Positions 22,948 to 32,293 of a stretch of 64,000 bases of DNA are shown here, one piece after another. Made by a program: the position numbers and the translations under genes. Under the pieces are notes generated by a model. That model did not search any database, had not been told where the DNA came from, and was given only the letters and a program-made list of their open reading frames with translations. The stretch is taken from assembly GCA_903772945.1 (NCBI GenBank), contig CAICTM010000285.1, forward strand, positions 1 through 64,000, in the 5' to 3' direction. Positions within the stretch are counted from its first letter, which is position 1, and the number at the start of each line of letters is the position of its first letter. The stretch is from Seminavis robusta. Lineage: Eukaryota > Bacillariophyta > Bacillariophyceae > Naviculales > Naviculaceae.

Positions 22948-24909
22948 TCACCACCGGGTCTCTCGACGGCGGTTTCCCTTGGCGCTTCCGCCATTTCGTT
23001 TCTTATCACTTCCACCCTTGCGACCAAAGGATTCATTATTTCCTCTTCTTTGATCGCCACGACCACGACCGCTAAAGTCGCTGCGATGATGGCGGCGCTG
23101 GTCAAACCCACTACCACCCTGATAGGATGATGCCGGACGCGAGGACAACGATGGATGATCCAAGACACCGTACTGTTTCAACACTTTGTGAGACAAAGTG
23201 GGACGCTCTTGCAATCTCGCCTGGTCGGCAAACGAATTGATCAAATCAAAGACTGTATCCGCGGGTTTACGCATGCCCCATTCTCGAAATTGTTGAAAAT
23301 AGAATCCAAACATGCCTCGGTAGCAATCCGCTCCCTTTTCGGCCACTTGCCAATCGTCCAAGGCTCGTTCCAGCCGCTTACTGTTGTTGTCCGAACTGGT
23401 AGATTCCAAATCCTGTTGCAATTCTAGATTGTGCGGAATTTCGATACCACTCAACAACCCATCGAGTGCATCGAGTTCGTCTGGAAGAAGTACCACGAGT
23501 CCCTCACCCTCTTTTCCCGCTCGTGCGGTGCGTCCCAATCGGTGAATGTAGGTTTCTCGATCGCGGGCACATCCCACTTGGATGACATGTGAGACATCGG
23601 GATAATCGACACCCCGTGCCGACACATCGGACGTGAACAAAATGGCAGACTTGGACCGGCGGAATCGTTCACTGGTATTGCTGCGTGAGTTTTGGGAGAG
23701 TTTGCTGTGCAATTCCAAAACAATGGGTTGTCGCGTTGTTGTGCTGCTGGCTGGGTCGTTTTGAAGATACGTTTGAAAGAGCTGGGTAAGAAATGTTGTT
23801 TGGCTGGTGGTATTGCAAAAGACCATCAACTTGGCATTCTTCTTCTCCGAGGATGATGATACTAGTATGTGTTCAATCAACTGCACGACCCCAGCAATCA
23901 TTTGATCGCGAGGCACAATGACATGCGATTGTTTTACGGTTTTCACTGTCTGCAAATTGGGATCTTCGTCTTGAATGCAATCGACGGTAAGGTGATCCGG
24001 TTGCAAGTAACTCTGCACTTCCTTCTGGACAGAAGGAGGCACTGTGGCAGAAAACAGGAGTGTTTGACGAGGTTGCTCTGGCAAATAGGAAATGATGCGT
24101 TGAATATCCTGTCGAAATCCCAGATCCAACAACCGATCCATCTCATCCAAGACGAGAATGTCGACACTATCATTGAAGCAGTCGGCAAATGGCTGGTCTC
24201 TGTCGTTCAACCAGGAGTTTTCCAAATGATCCAAGAGTCTGCCCGGTGTGGCTGTCACAATGGTAGGTTGCTTCCGGCGATCGAACCGCTTCATATCAGC
24301 ACCCTTGGAAACACCGCCATACAACACTTGTGCTTGGATTCCATCCTGTGCTTTCACCAAATCGGCCACTGTTTTATGAATTTGTGAGGCGAGTTCTCGT
24401 GTGGGTGAAATAATGAGCATGCGGCACTGTGTGTGGTTACTCTCTTGCAGGAGACGTTCCAAAGTGGGTAAGAGAAATGCCAGTGTCTTTCCCGATCCTG
24501 TGCGACTCTTGCCCAGTACATCCTTTCCCGACACGACGGCATCCCATGTCTTGTCTTGGATATCCGTCATGCAGTCAATACCCTTTTTCTGCAAAAGCTC
24601 CAGAGTGCGAGGATTCAAATCCTTCAATTCCGAAAAATACCTGCTTTCGTCATCACTGTCGCTGTCAATGTCGGTAGAGAGGACAGCCGACGCCTTGGAA
24701 GAAAACCAATGAGACGACGTGATACCGGTATCTATGGGAGCATTGGCATTAGGATTCCAGATCAATGAAGTGGTTCCCCGCAAAATGGAGGCGCTCTGAA
24801 AGAAGCGTCCTTGGCCAGCACAAATTCTACCTAATACCGGAACTAATCGAACGTTTGAGCGTGACAACATACATTGCATGGACCGACGAGCCGCTTGCAA
24901 GGAGGACAT
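22948..24909 (-). CDS. DEAD-box RNA helicase, probably mitochondrial (MSS116-like)
   Basis: A 653-aa product from ATG 24909 (MSSLQAARRSMQCMLSRSNV). The first 50 residues are Arg/Ser-rich and nearly acid-free, like a mitochondrial presequence. Helicase motifs are in order: the Q-motif region near 92-118, motif I SRTGSGKT at 135-142, PTRELAS at 169-175, TPGRLLDHL near 220, motif II DEMD at 255-258, SAT at 287-289, SARGVDYPDV near 430 and motif VI HRLGRTARAG at 456-465. Motif II reads DEMD where DEAD is usual; the catalytic D-E and final D are kept. The C-terminal 60 residues are Gly/Arg/Ser-rich (SDFSGRGRGDQRRGN), as in MSS116-type RNA chaperones. It probably unwinds structured RNA or aids intron splicing in an organelle; plastid targeting is not excluded. 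Confidence 0.85.
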   Translation of the reverse strand: MSSLQAARRSMQCMLSRSNVRLVPVLGRICAGQGRFFQSASILRGTTSLIWNPNANAPIDTGITSSHWFSSKASAVLSTDIDSDSDDESRYFSELKDLNPRTLELLQKKGIDCMTDIQDKTWDAVVSGKDVLGKSRTGSGKTLAFLLPTLERLLQESNHTQCRMLIISPTRELASQIHKTVADLVKAQDGIQAQVLYGGVSKGADMKRFDRRKQPTIVTATPGRLLDHLENSWLNDRDQPFADCFNDSVDILVLDEMDRLLDLGFRQDIQRIISYLPEQPRQTLLFSATVPPSVQKEVQSYLQPDHLTVDCIQDEDPNLQTVKTVKQSHVIVPRDQMIAGVVQLIEHILVSSSSEKKNAKLMVFCNTTSQTTFLTQLFQTYLQNDPASSTTTRQPIVLELHSKLSQNSRSNTSERFRRSKSAILFTSDVSARGVDYPDVSHVIQVGCARDRETYIHRLGRTARAGKEGEGLVVLLPDELDALDGLLSGIEIPHNLELQQDLESTSSDNNSKRLERALDDWQVAEKGADCYRGMFGFYFQQFREWGMRKPADTVFDLINSFADQARLQERPTLSHKVLKQYGVLDHPSLSSRPASSYQGGSGFDQRRHHRSDFSGRGRGDQRRGNNESFGRKGGSDKKRNGGSAKGNRRRETRW

Positions 24910-25261
24910 GGTGGAATAGAAATGCTGGACTTCTACTTTGGAGGGAGAAAAAGTAAATGAGATTGTGGGAATGAGAAAAGAAAATGAGTGGAGGGCGAAG
25001 AAAAGAGCCACTGTGCGATCGTTTCTATGGAAGCACGAATGAATTCGAATCTCGAGGGTGAATTCCGCGCCTCACAAAAACAAGGCAAAGCTCCATCGCG
25101 ACGACCTTATTGTTGCTGTTGACCGTCATCGCCCCTGCTTCTCTCCAAGTTTCTTCTTTGTCTCTTTTCAGTACCTACCTGTGACACTTTCAGTTGATCC
25201 GCCAGGCATTGCTCACTCGCCAGTAGAAGCCAAATTCTTGTTTGTAGTCCAACCCATCATC
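24910..25261. promoter_or_regulatory. Divergent promoter region between helicase and F-box-like genes
   Basis: A 352-bp region separating two divergent start codons. It is pyrimidine-rich near 25140-25180. No discrete element can be named. Confidence 0.35.
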
Positions 25262-26899
25262 ATGTCGTCATTGCTCGCGTCCACTTCCACCGACCAGGAG
25301 GACTTGCTGGTCAAAGCCATGCTGGTGGTCCTTCATCATGGCCAAGGCCTTCTCTCTCTTCAAGACATTGGACGGTTGTCTATCACTTCCAAAGCCATTC
25401 AGAATGTGAGTATGCACCATGACCATGACAACGAACACCTTTCGTCCGGCCAGTGCTGTTCACCTCACACAAACTACTCCATCTCGTCATTGTTCATTTT
25501 TGTCCAGACTGTGGAAGACTGTCATGTTTGGAAATCTGTATTCCAAGACATTTCGCCCGATCCAGTGCCGCTATCAATCCTCAATGCCGCAAGAGCAGTC
25601 ACATGGAACGGTGAACAAGGATTACTTCCTTGCTTTACCGCTCCGGATTCTCCAGCGAGTGGGCTACAAAAAAGCAATTGGACTACTCCTGTCCAAGACG
25701 TGTCAGAAGTGTGGGGCGTTTGCAGGCTCCACAAGTCCATTCTCACTTACTCGATTGTGTGAGCCATGCAGCCAACACGATTCGGCGGCTTGGACGTGTG
25801 TCAAGACTAGAGCCAAGGAAATGTTCCTTCTCAATTACAAGGACTTGGATACATTGCCGAGTGCGACTGTGACGCCTGGTACAGGTCCTGGTGGTAAGAC
25901 ATCCACCATGTACGCCTATAACGATGTCAAACAGAAATCCTTTGAGAAGTGGGGTGGAGCCGCTGGTCTCGAGGCAGAGATTTGTCGTCGCGTCATCAAG
26001 GCTAACCAACGCTATGTACAAAAGCAGAATTCGGACAAGCCCATGAAAAAGCGACCCAAAATCATGCATCAATCAACACGTCCAACGGACGATCCAGCCC
26101 TTGTGGTATCCCCTTTGCTTTCCAATCTCCCCATTGGCTTTGTGCAACGCAAGAGCAAATGCATTAGGATGGTTGGCAATACGTACCCTTTGCAGACTGC
26201 AATGTGGCTAACTGTCACGCCCGTGTTCCGTTTTGTGACAGCTTTGGTCACCTGTTGATGGAGCATGGTGTCTTGAGAGGGCCCGGCACAAACCTGGAGC
26301 CCGTGAACCACCCTCGGAGTTTGTATCTGGACCTAAACGATGTTGTGGGGCTCCCAACCGAGCTGGTCCATTGCTTCGCCAATGCTGACTTTTCTCAGTT
26401 TCGCAACCAAACTGGAGTCGTTCTAGCAGGAGTGGTCGACAGCGTCTTTCGTCCAAGACAAAATGGTGACCAGTTGACAATTGTTTGTCATGATGATTTC
26501 ACCCGCAGCTTCTTTGAAAATGCCTCGACGGTGACGGCCTATTGCAAGACTGGAAACGGTCATACTGCCCATAAGGAGCTCTTCGATGTTGCTGGTGGTG
26601 ACGCTAGTGGATATCATGCAACTTTTTGCAAGGAAAACCTCCTCGGGGAGCTCGTGGTTGCTCTTGGGTTGACGCAAACGTCCCCCGTTCAGTTTCTTGC
26701 TGGGATTCTTGCTCATATGTACTCGGCAAAGTTCTTGAAGTGCATGTATATGGAAGACGGCGTCGACGATCCCCGCAATCGTGGCTTTGAGGAAGTACGT
26801 CTCCTCAAAGAAGCCATTTTGATGCTGAAGGCGGCACAGAATGATGAGGACGACGACGAACACGAAGACAACTTTTGTGGTTGTGGGTGGTGCCGCTGA
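25262..26899 (+). CDS. F-box-like, cysteine-rich protein (gene model uncertain)
   Basis: Exon 1 (25262-25405) encodes MSSLLASTSTDQEDLLVKAM then LLSLQDIGRLSITSKAIQN, an F-box-like helix pair. A GTGAGT donor follows at 25406, with acceptor AG at 25507 or 25517. The second (25517) keeps phase with the long downstream frame. That frame carries LPLRILQRVGYKKAIGLLLS, then TCQKCGAF and RLCEPC, a likely zinc-binding CxxC pair. Near 26192 the sense frame changes: TYP is followed one base out of phase by FADCNVANCHARVPFCDSF, consistent with one T missing from a short T run. The product then continues to 26899, ending in an acidic stretch and CGCGWC. F-box proteins recruit substrates to SCF ubiquitin ligases; that role is inferred from the N-terminus alone. 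The frame break may be a sequencing error or real decay. Confidence 0.5.
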
Positions 26900-27537
26900 A
26901 GACGAAGAAGACGACTCTCGTTTGGGGCACTCTTTGTTCAATCGTGTTGTGAGTTCTTTACGGTATACAAGTGAGGCTGAGTGCTGAAAGTGGAGGAATG
27001 CACATGGAGGTCAGTCAGTCTCCATTGCAACTACAAAGTGTACATTACGGTAGTAGATTCCAGCAGCGTACACTGTACTGGTACCGGTAAAAGCAGTAGA
27101 CTGTCACACAAAAATTCAGGTACCATTACTAATGCAAAACAATTCGTTTTTCTCCAATTTGCCCCCGATCCCAACGGACCCCTACTACCAGGAACCAGTC
27201 TGGTACCAGTACCTTGGTAGCTAGCTAGTACCGCACCCTCTATGGGCCAAAATTCCGCAACTTCCACGCGGATTTTCAGCCATTTCCACGTTCCACGATC
27301 TCGGGATGAAGAAGCGTGGAGCGCGGTGTGCATTGTTGAAAATTTGGTTTTAGTACATGTATACTCTAGCTAGCTACTAGCTAGTAGTCTGTTATGCTTG
27401 CTGCCGATAGCTTAGCTTAGCGCCTGAAAAGTTCAGTGTCGTAGGCTGATTCGTACACACAAAACAGTACGCGTACACAGTGCAGCCAAAATAGATCCAC
27501 TGCCTGAAGTTATTGCTCACACAAAGCTACATTTCTG
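26900..27537. other. Intergenic with TACCGGTA and CTAGCTAG motifs
   Basis: Contains a TGGTACCGGTA palindrome near 27080, CTAGCTAG-type runs at 27220 and 27370, and a short sequence around 27255-27305 (TTCCACGATCT) that recurs near 29550. No gene is seen. Confidence 0.5.
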
Positions 27538-29025
27538 ATGGCGCCAATATCTGTCTTACTGGAGTTTGTACCTGTCAATGATGCCTGGATCCACGTACGA
27601 GGTACCGGCGCACCACTTGCCATGGAGGCAACCATGGCAACCAACTTTGTGGAGTGTGCAAAATGGATTGCGAAAAAACGACCTGGACTTGTCGGGAAGG
27701 ACGCGTTTGTCAGCTTCTTGCTTGGGGACTTTGGCAGCCATACTGTCCAGTGCTTGAATGGAACTTGGCCGAAGGCGCATCCGTGGACCGTCGCGAATTC
27801 TCTATGCTATGATCGGCCCATCCTCGTTCGCTACGGAAGCATTGCTGAAGAGCCATGTGCCATCGAGATCACAGTACAAGGTCTACCAGAAGGTGCCATT
27901 TCTCTGAAGTGCTTCCCTGCAGTTACAACTGTGTCCTGTCTGAAGGCATTGCTTGTGAAGAAAGGCGTCGTTCCCGAAGATGAAATCGAGTCCTTTAGCT
28001 TGGCACGCGAAGGTCTATCTTTAGTCGAGGAAGACAAAACCTTGCAGGTGTATCATATAAATCGTGATGCCTTTCTTAGCATCAGCTCCAGGTCCCCGCA
28101 CAGTCGCTTCCCCGCTGCCCCTGCCACGGCTCAAATCTTCGTCAAGACAGTGACTGGCAAGACAGTTGTCTTTTCTAAATTTGGTGCACAATCGACCGTT
28201 TATGATGTCATGTGCTGGATTTGCAAGCATGAAGGCATCCCTGTAAGCAAACAGCGTATCAATTTCGCTGGAAAGCAACTCGAAGATAGTCGAGCACTGT
28301 TGGATTGCAACATCCAGCGGGAGGCTACATTGCATCTCACTCTGTGTCTTCAAGGAGGTGGTCAAATAGGAGCAGAGTTTGTTGATGTCACTCGTGAAGA
28401 TGCCATCCAGGCGCACGCCTGGAGCTTGTTTGCTCCTCGATGGCGCACTGCACGTCTTGGATTATCAATTGAAGGTCGCTGCAGCAACAGGGAGTGCCGT
28501 GCCTACGGAAAATTGTTCATTGACAACATGGGCTTATCCAGCTTTGACCTAGTGTTAGATCAATTTTGTCATTGCCCACTCTGTCATGTGACTGCTGCTG
28601 CCATCAAGCCTGGGTTTAATAACTGTCTGTGGAAAGTTGTCGCCATCAAGGAGAATTCTTTGTCTATATACAGAACGCCCTGGAATCGCGCAGGAGACAT
28701 GTACACAACCTATGATGAGCACATCGCAGGAAAGGCCAACTACTCTCGTCTTCAAGTCTTTGTACGTGCTCTCCCAGAGTGTCGGTATGCGGACCATGAT
28801 GGCAACTTGTGCAATCTTGAAAAGCAGGAGAACTGCCCCATCTGTCTTGATAATCTTGACAACGGAGAACAAACTTGCAAGTTTGACAGCACTGAGTGTG
28901 GGCACTGGTATCATGCGGATTGTATTGCCAAGTGGAGGGCTGCCCGAGTCCACTCACCAGGTGGATGCTACTGTCCCATTTGTCGTGCTGAGGAATATTC
29001 AGAAATATCGGATAGTTCGGAATGA
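27538..29025 (+). CDS. Ubiquitin-RING fusion protein, putative E3 ligase
   Basis: A 495-aa intronless product from ATG 27538. Residues 108-180 may be a degenerate ubiquitin-like fold. Residues 198-274 are clearly ubiquitin: [11 protein letters not shown], then [20 protein letters not shown] and [14 protein letters not shown]. Compared with ubiquitin, the lysines equivalent to K6, K11 and K48 are kept and K63 is Arg. I44 is Asn, V70 is Thr, R72 is Cys and R74 is Gln, so the usual hydrophobic patch and the E1-contact tail are altered. A Cys cluster follows at 315-363 ([16 protein letters not shown]). A RING-H2 finger lies at 433-482 ([18 protein letters not shown]). The protein probably acts as an E3 with a built-in ubiquitin mimic. 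The chain continues past GGG, so it is unlikely to be processed into free ubiquitin. Confidence 0.8.
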   Translation: MAPISVLLEFVPVNDAWIHVRGTGAPLAMEATMATNFVECAKWIAKKRPGLVGKDAFVSFLLGDFGSHTVQCLNGTWPKAHPWTVANSLCYDRPILVRYGSIAEEPCAIEITVQGLPEGAISLKCFPAVTTVSCLKALLVKKGVVPEDEIESFSLAREGLSLVEEDKTLQVYHINRDAFLSISSRSPHSRFPAAPATAQIFVKTVTGKTVVFSKFGAQSTVYDVMCWICKHEGIPVSKQRINFAGKQLEDSRALLDCNIQREATLHLTLCLQGGGQIGAEFVDVTREDAIQAHAWSLFAPRWRTARLGLSIEGRCSNRECRAYGKLFIDNMGLSSFDLVLDQFCHCPLCHVTAAAIKPGFNNCLWKVVAIKENSLSIYRTPWNRAGDMYTTYDEHIAGKANYSRLQVFVRALPECRYADHDGNLCNLEKQENCPICLDNLDNGEQTCKFDSTECGHWYHADCIAKWRAARVHSPGGCYCPICRAEEYSEISDSSE

Positions 29026-29661
29026 ATGAATGTAATCACTGGCAGTGACGGCGACGAGAAGTAATGATACATCGCCTTGGCTGTTTAGTTGCACGGTGCT
29101 AGTACACGTTGTTGGAGGCTGAAAAATGAATGTATAGCATGATAATATACCACCGCAGCCAGAAAAACTTGTACCGGTACTCTGAGTAGATTAACCTCTT
29201 CTGCCGTGTTCAGCTCCAGCTGGCTGGCTAGTAGATCTGAGCTTGATAAATGGGAGTTACTATGGATTAGAGAGAGCTAAGATGAGGATGGGGACAGAGC
29301 TCGAGGGGGGGGGGGGCACGATGCATGAACGCAAGGCAAGCAATCAAGTGCACAAGCAGGGCAACATGGAAACCAAGGAAAGTGGTGAAGGCAGGAGGGC
29401 AGGGAGGAGCAAAGGAGCAAGACTAGCGGAAGAGATCTGAGCTTGATACTGTGCGGTTAGAGTGGACATGGAGCCACTACAGTGAACCGGTACTACGGTG
29501 TGCCATAGGCTCTTTCGCGACTAAAAGACCCTTAATCGACTTCCACGATCGAACATTCCACGATCTCATGAAGTGCGCAAAGACACCAAGAAGCGTATCT
29601 GTTATCAGCTTTGGACAGCAAAACTAACCATTGGATTTGAAAAGCACCCTTTACTCGATCT

Positions 29662-29956
29662 TCAGGTGCGGATGGAGATGGCGTGGAAGAGGAAGCGGAG
29701 GACGAGGCAGGGGAAGAAGAAGCCGCTGCAGCCAAGGCAGCCTTTGATCTCAAGGCATATCAGCTTTGATGCCAAGCCCATGATTAATTAAGGTCATCAA
29801 AGAAGTTAGAGCATTGGCAAAACTTGGATTGAAGGAAGAAAAGGAAATGGTGGAAGGTGCACCAAAAGCTGTCCTGAAGGATATTAACAAGGAACAGGCA
29901 GAAGAAATGGCCAAGAACTGGCCAACAAACTGGAAGATGTGGGTGCTACGGTCTAG
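29662..29956 (+). pseudogene. Ribosomal protein bL12 (organellar type) pseudogene
   Basis: The segment reads like the acidic hinge and C-terminal domain of L7/L12. It shows VEEEAEDEAGEEEAAAAKAA and FDLKAYQ, then DAKPMI, then [20 protein letters not shown] and [20 protein letters not shown], and in another frame [13 protein letters not shown] before a stop. In L12 this order is hinge, VIKEVR, LGLKEAK, VEGAPK, EEAEE, GATVEL. A stop (TGA after QL), another stop before the VIKEVR block, and a one-base shift near 29920 make it non-functional. It has no recognisable N-terminal domain. A nuclear copy of a mitochondrial- or plastid-type L12 gene is the likely source. Confidence 0.65.
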
Positions 29957-30084
29957 CTAGGTCGTGTAGCATGTAGATAAAATGCAGTAAGAACAGCTAT
30001 CATAGAACTTGTAGCCAGCTAGTCAAAACATGTCCATCAGCGAGTACACGGAAGAAAACCAAGTGGCCAACAGCAACCTCCCAG

Positions 30085-30480
30085 TCTTTTGGCTGGCTGC
30101 CCAGAGCTACAGGTAGCTAACGAAGGTAGACCCTGCATTACATGTAGTGTGCTATCTGTATACGGAACCTTGCGAATCCAATCGCGCCTCCTTCCATTCC
30201 TTTGTTGTTTCCGTGGATGGCATGCTGGCCCCCCAAGCCAAGATTCTTCTTCAATGCCTTGCTTCTGCGGCTGCCAACAAAACACAATTCTCCTACTCTC
30301 AAATGATGTTCTTCATGCAGACCCGCATCTCTATTGCCCTAGTGAAAGCTGCCCATTTATGTCTTCGCGGATCCCGCAAAGCCAAACCCTTTGGCCCCCG
30401 TACTGGTCCTCCATTTCTTGCCCCTGATCCCACGGAACCTAGTCCTGAATTTCGCCTCTTCTTTGCTTAAGCCTGGCCCT
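30085..30480 (+). mobile_element. Reverse-transcriptase-type element fragment (copy 3 of 3)
   Basis: One frame here reads SFHSFVVSVDGMLAPQAKIL, then RISIALVKAAHLCLRGSR, and ends EFRLFFA. This pattern (VDGMLxxEA, ARLSxALVRATHLCLRGSR) resembles, from memory, the tail of reverse-transcriptase proteins that are multicopy in diatoms. It is the best preserved of three related pieces in the window; only the end of the element remains. Whether the parent was a LINE or another retroelement cannot be told. Confidence 0.5.
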
Positions 30481-30690
30481 GGCTGGCTTCGGTAGATAAT
30501 CCACCTACTCTGACCTCACCAACTGACAGGTTGGAGCTAAGTTTAAGCCGGCAGCGCGGCTTTATCAGAAAATGCTAAGACAGCATTGGACCCGGTACCC
30601 ATAGGACAACACACCAGATTCTCGACACCCGGCAAAGAGTTTGACCTAGCAGAGTGCTTTGCATTCCTCAGAAACCATTCTTCTGCTTAT

Positions 30691-31620
30691 ATGGAACCCA
30701 CCATGGCGACCTACAAGCAACGAAGAACCCAAGAAATGTCAAAGGAGCACCCTGCTTCTGCTTCTGCTCCTGCTCCAGCTACCAGCAGCAAGTTCTTGTT
30801 GGAGCCTGTGTCGGCCTATACCACTGGCAGCAGGTTCTTTCTGGAGCCAACCAAAGGAAGTTCCAGGCAGCACCTATCCACCTTGATTCTCATGGCACTG
30901 GGTATCGCTGCCACGCTTCGCCTCTTTTTTCACCAACTCCATTGCGATGATTCCATCTTGCTGCGCAACCTTGCTAGCAGGTCATCCGAAGAATCTTGTG
31001 TTTTGCCACCTCTCCCTCCCATTCAGACACGCCAAGACATCGCACTGGTGTTGGAGCAGATGAATTTCACCACAGGTATTGAAATTGGAGTCCAACAAGG
31101 ATTATTTGCTGAATACAACCTCAAATTTTGGCCATCATGTCGAAAGTACAAACTTGTGGACCTTTGGAAACAACAACCGAACTACTTTGATTCAGCCAAT
31201 TTGGATAACTTAGTGCATGAGACCTTTTACCAGGCAACCAAGGAACGTCTCAAGCCATGGGAGGGATTTACAGAATACTACCGAATGTACTCCAGTGAAG
31301 CTGCCAAACTCATTGCCAAGGAGGGTGAACAGGTGGATTTTGTCTATGTGGATGCCAGGCATGATTACTGTGGTTGCAAGGAAGATATTGAAATGTACTG
31401 GCCTTTGGTCAAGCCAGGAGGGATCCTTGCTGGACATGATTTCATGGCAAATTATGAAGTTGCACCACAGGACTGGTCGGTTTGTATGGATGGTTCAATT
31501 CATCCTGAAGCAGTCAAAGGTGCAGTCATGGAGTTTGCGAACAAACACAACCTGCCAGTGGGAGTGACATACAGAGAAACCCATTGGAACTCTTGGTGGA
31601 TTCGCAAGCCACTTTGCTGA
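30691..31620 (+). CDS. Membrane-anchored class I SAM-dependent methyltransferase
   Basis: A 309-aa product from ATG 30691; a second in-frame ATG at 30703 has the better ACCATGG context and may be the true start. An N-terminal Ala/Pro/Ser-rich cytosolic part is followed by one membrane segment (HLSTLILMALGIAATLRLFF, residues about 60-79), giving a type II topology. The lumenal domain has SAM motif I GIEIGVQQGLFA (about 127-138), an acidic strand DFVYVDARHDY (about 217-227) and PGGILAGHDF (about 243-252). This matches the Methyltransf_24-like group that is common in algae. The C-terminal HWNSWWIRKPLC is well ordered. The location is probably Golgi or ER. The substrate is unknown; sugars or glycans are plausible from topology. 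Confidence 0.75.
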   Translation: MEPTMATYKQRRTQEMSKEHPASASAPAPATSSKFLLEPVSAYTTGSRFFLEPTKGSSRQHLSTLILMALGIAATLRLFFHQLHCDDSILLRNLASRSSEESCVLPPLPPIQTRQDIALVLEQMNFTTGIEIGVQQGLFAEYNLKFWPSCRKYKLVDLWKQQPNYFDSANLDNLVHETFYQATKERLKPWEGFTEYYRMYSSEAAKLIAKEGEQVDFVYVDARHDYCGCKEDIEMYWPLVKPGGILAGHDFMANYEVAPQDWSVCMDGSIHPEAVKGAVMEFANKHNLPVGVTYRETHWNSWWIRKPLC

Positions 31621-31771
31621 AAACAACTCCTATTGTAGCTAGTTGTTTACCGGTATGTACAACTAAGGAACACAGTAAGTCTTAGCAAGCATACCAGTTG
31701 GAGCAGAGAATTTCCTGCTAAACATGCGAAAGCAAGACCCCATTCCACCGTGCCATTGCCCACATATGCGC

Positions 31772-32293
31772 TCATAGAATGACACAGCAGGCAGCCTGCT
31801 GTTGTTCCTCTTGATTCTTCTGATCCTGTTGTTGTTGAAGCTCCGCTTCTGCTTCGAGATTGGACAGAACATCAATGGCCGTCGCGAACGTTGCAAGCTT
31901 CTCCAGCTCGCGGGCAGCAGAATCTTGTCGCGCTAGTTGACTTGCACGGAGGTCTTTGTTGCCTTCCTCTACATTCTCACCGACATCAAGGAGTTGCGAA
32001 TTTCTAGCAGGTGCCTTGGTCCTTTTGCTGGAGCTGATTGGAGGCTCGTCATCATCCAAGTCCGAATGAGGGTTCTTCTTTGGCTCTGGTGTTTTTGTTG
32101 TTGGATCCTTCGATTCCGGGCTTCTTTCCGGACCAGCATCCTCTGAGTTTCTAGAAGTGATGACTTGGGCTCCTGACTTGGAAGCATTGTTCTTGCTATT
32201 GTTCTTTGCTTTTGTTGTTGCTGCTGCTGTTGCTAAAGACTTCAAAGGCCTTTGCACTGCCTTCCTCCTTCGCATCATCGCCAAACACTCCAA
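31772..32293 (-). CDS. C-terminal segment ending in a CaaL prenylation motif
   Basis: This frame overlaps the 3' end of the SMP-array gene in another phase and has no convincing start of its own. From about 32220 it reads AKNNSKNNASKSGAQVITSR, an acidic/Lys-rich linker and a helical segment (ARELEKLATFATAIDVLSNL). A Gln-rich run and the end AACCVIL follow. C-V-I-L is a CaaX box with terminal Leu, which favours geranylgeranylation, and the preceding Cys could be palmitoylated. Composition is continuous with the upstream gene across the AAC/AGC repeat at 32200-32235. The simplest reading is one gene whose frame slips there, by sequencing error, slippage or a very short unseen intron. Alternatively it is a separate gene lacking its 5' end. 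Confidence 0.45.
   Translation of the reverse strand: MECLAMMRRRKAVQRPLKSLATAAATTKAKNNSKNNASKSGAQVITSRNSEDAGPERSPESKDPTTKTPEPKKNPHSDLDDDEPPISSSKRTKAPARNSQLLDVGENVEEGNKDLRASQLARQDSAARELEKLATFATAIDVLSNLEAEAELQQQQDQKNQEEQQQAACCVIL

Larger units (their letters stand above)
29026..30690. other. Gene-poor region with pseudogene and element remnants
   Basis: Holds a run of 12 G at 29305-29316, an L12 pseudogene at about 29662-29956 and a reverse-transcriptase-type remnant at about 30085-30480 (both listed separately), plus TACCGGTA motifs near 29173. No intact gene is seen. Confidence 0.5.

Noticed and set aside
24910-25011. N-terminal extension of the DEAD-box frame
   Set aside because: No ATG in the extension; the first ATG at 24909 gives a good mitochondrial presequence.
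29243-29440. Plus-strand frame rich in Gly/Arg/Lys next to a poly-G run
   Set aside because: Purine-rich simple sequence; no start context or conserved pattern.
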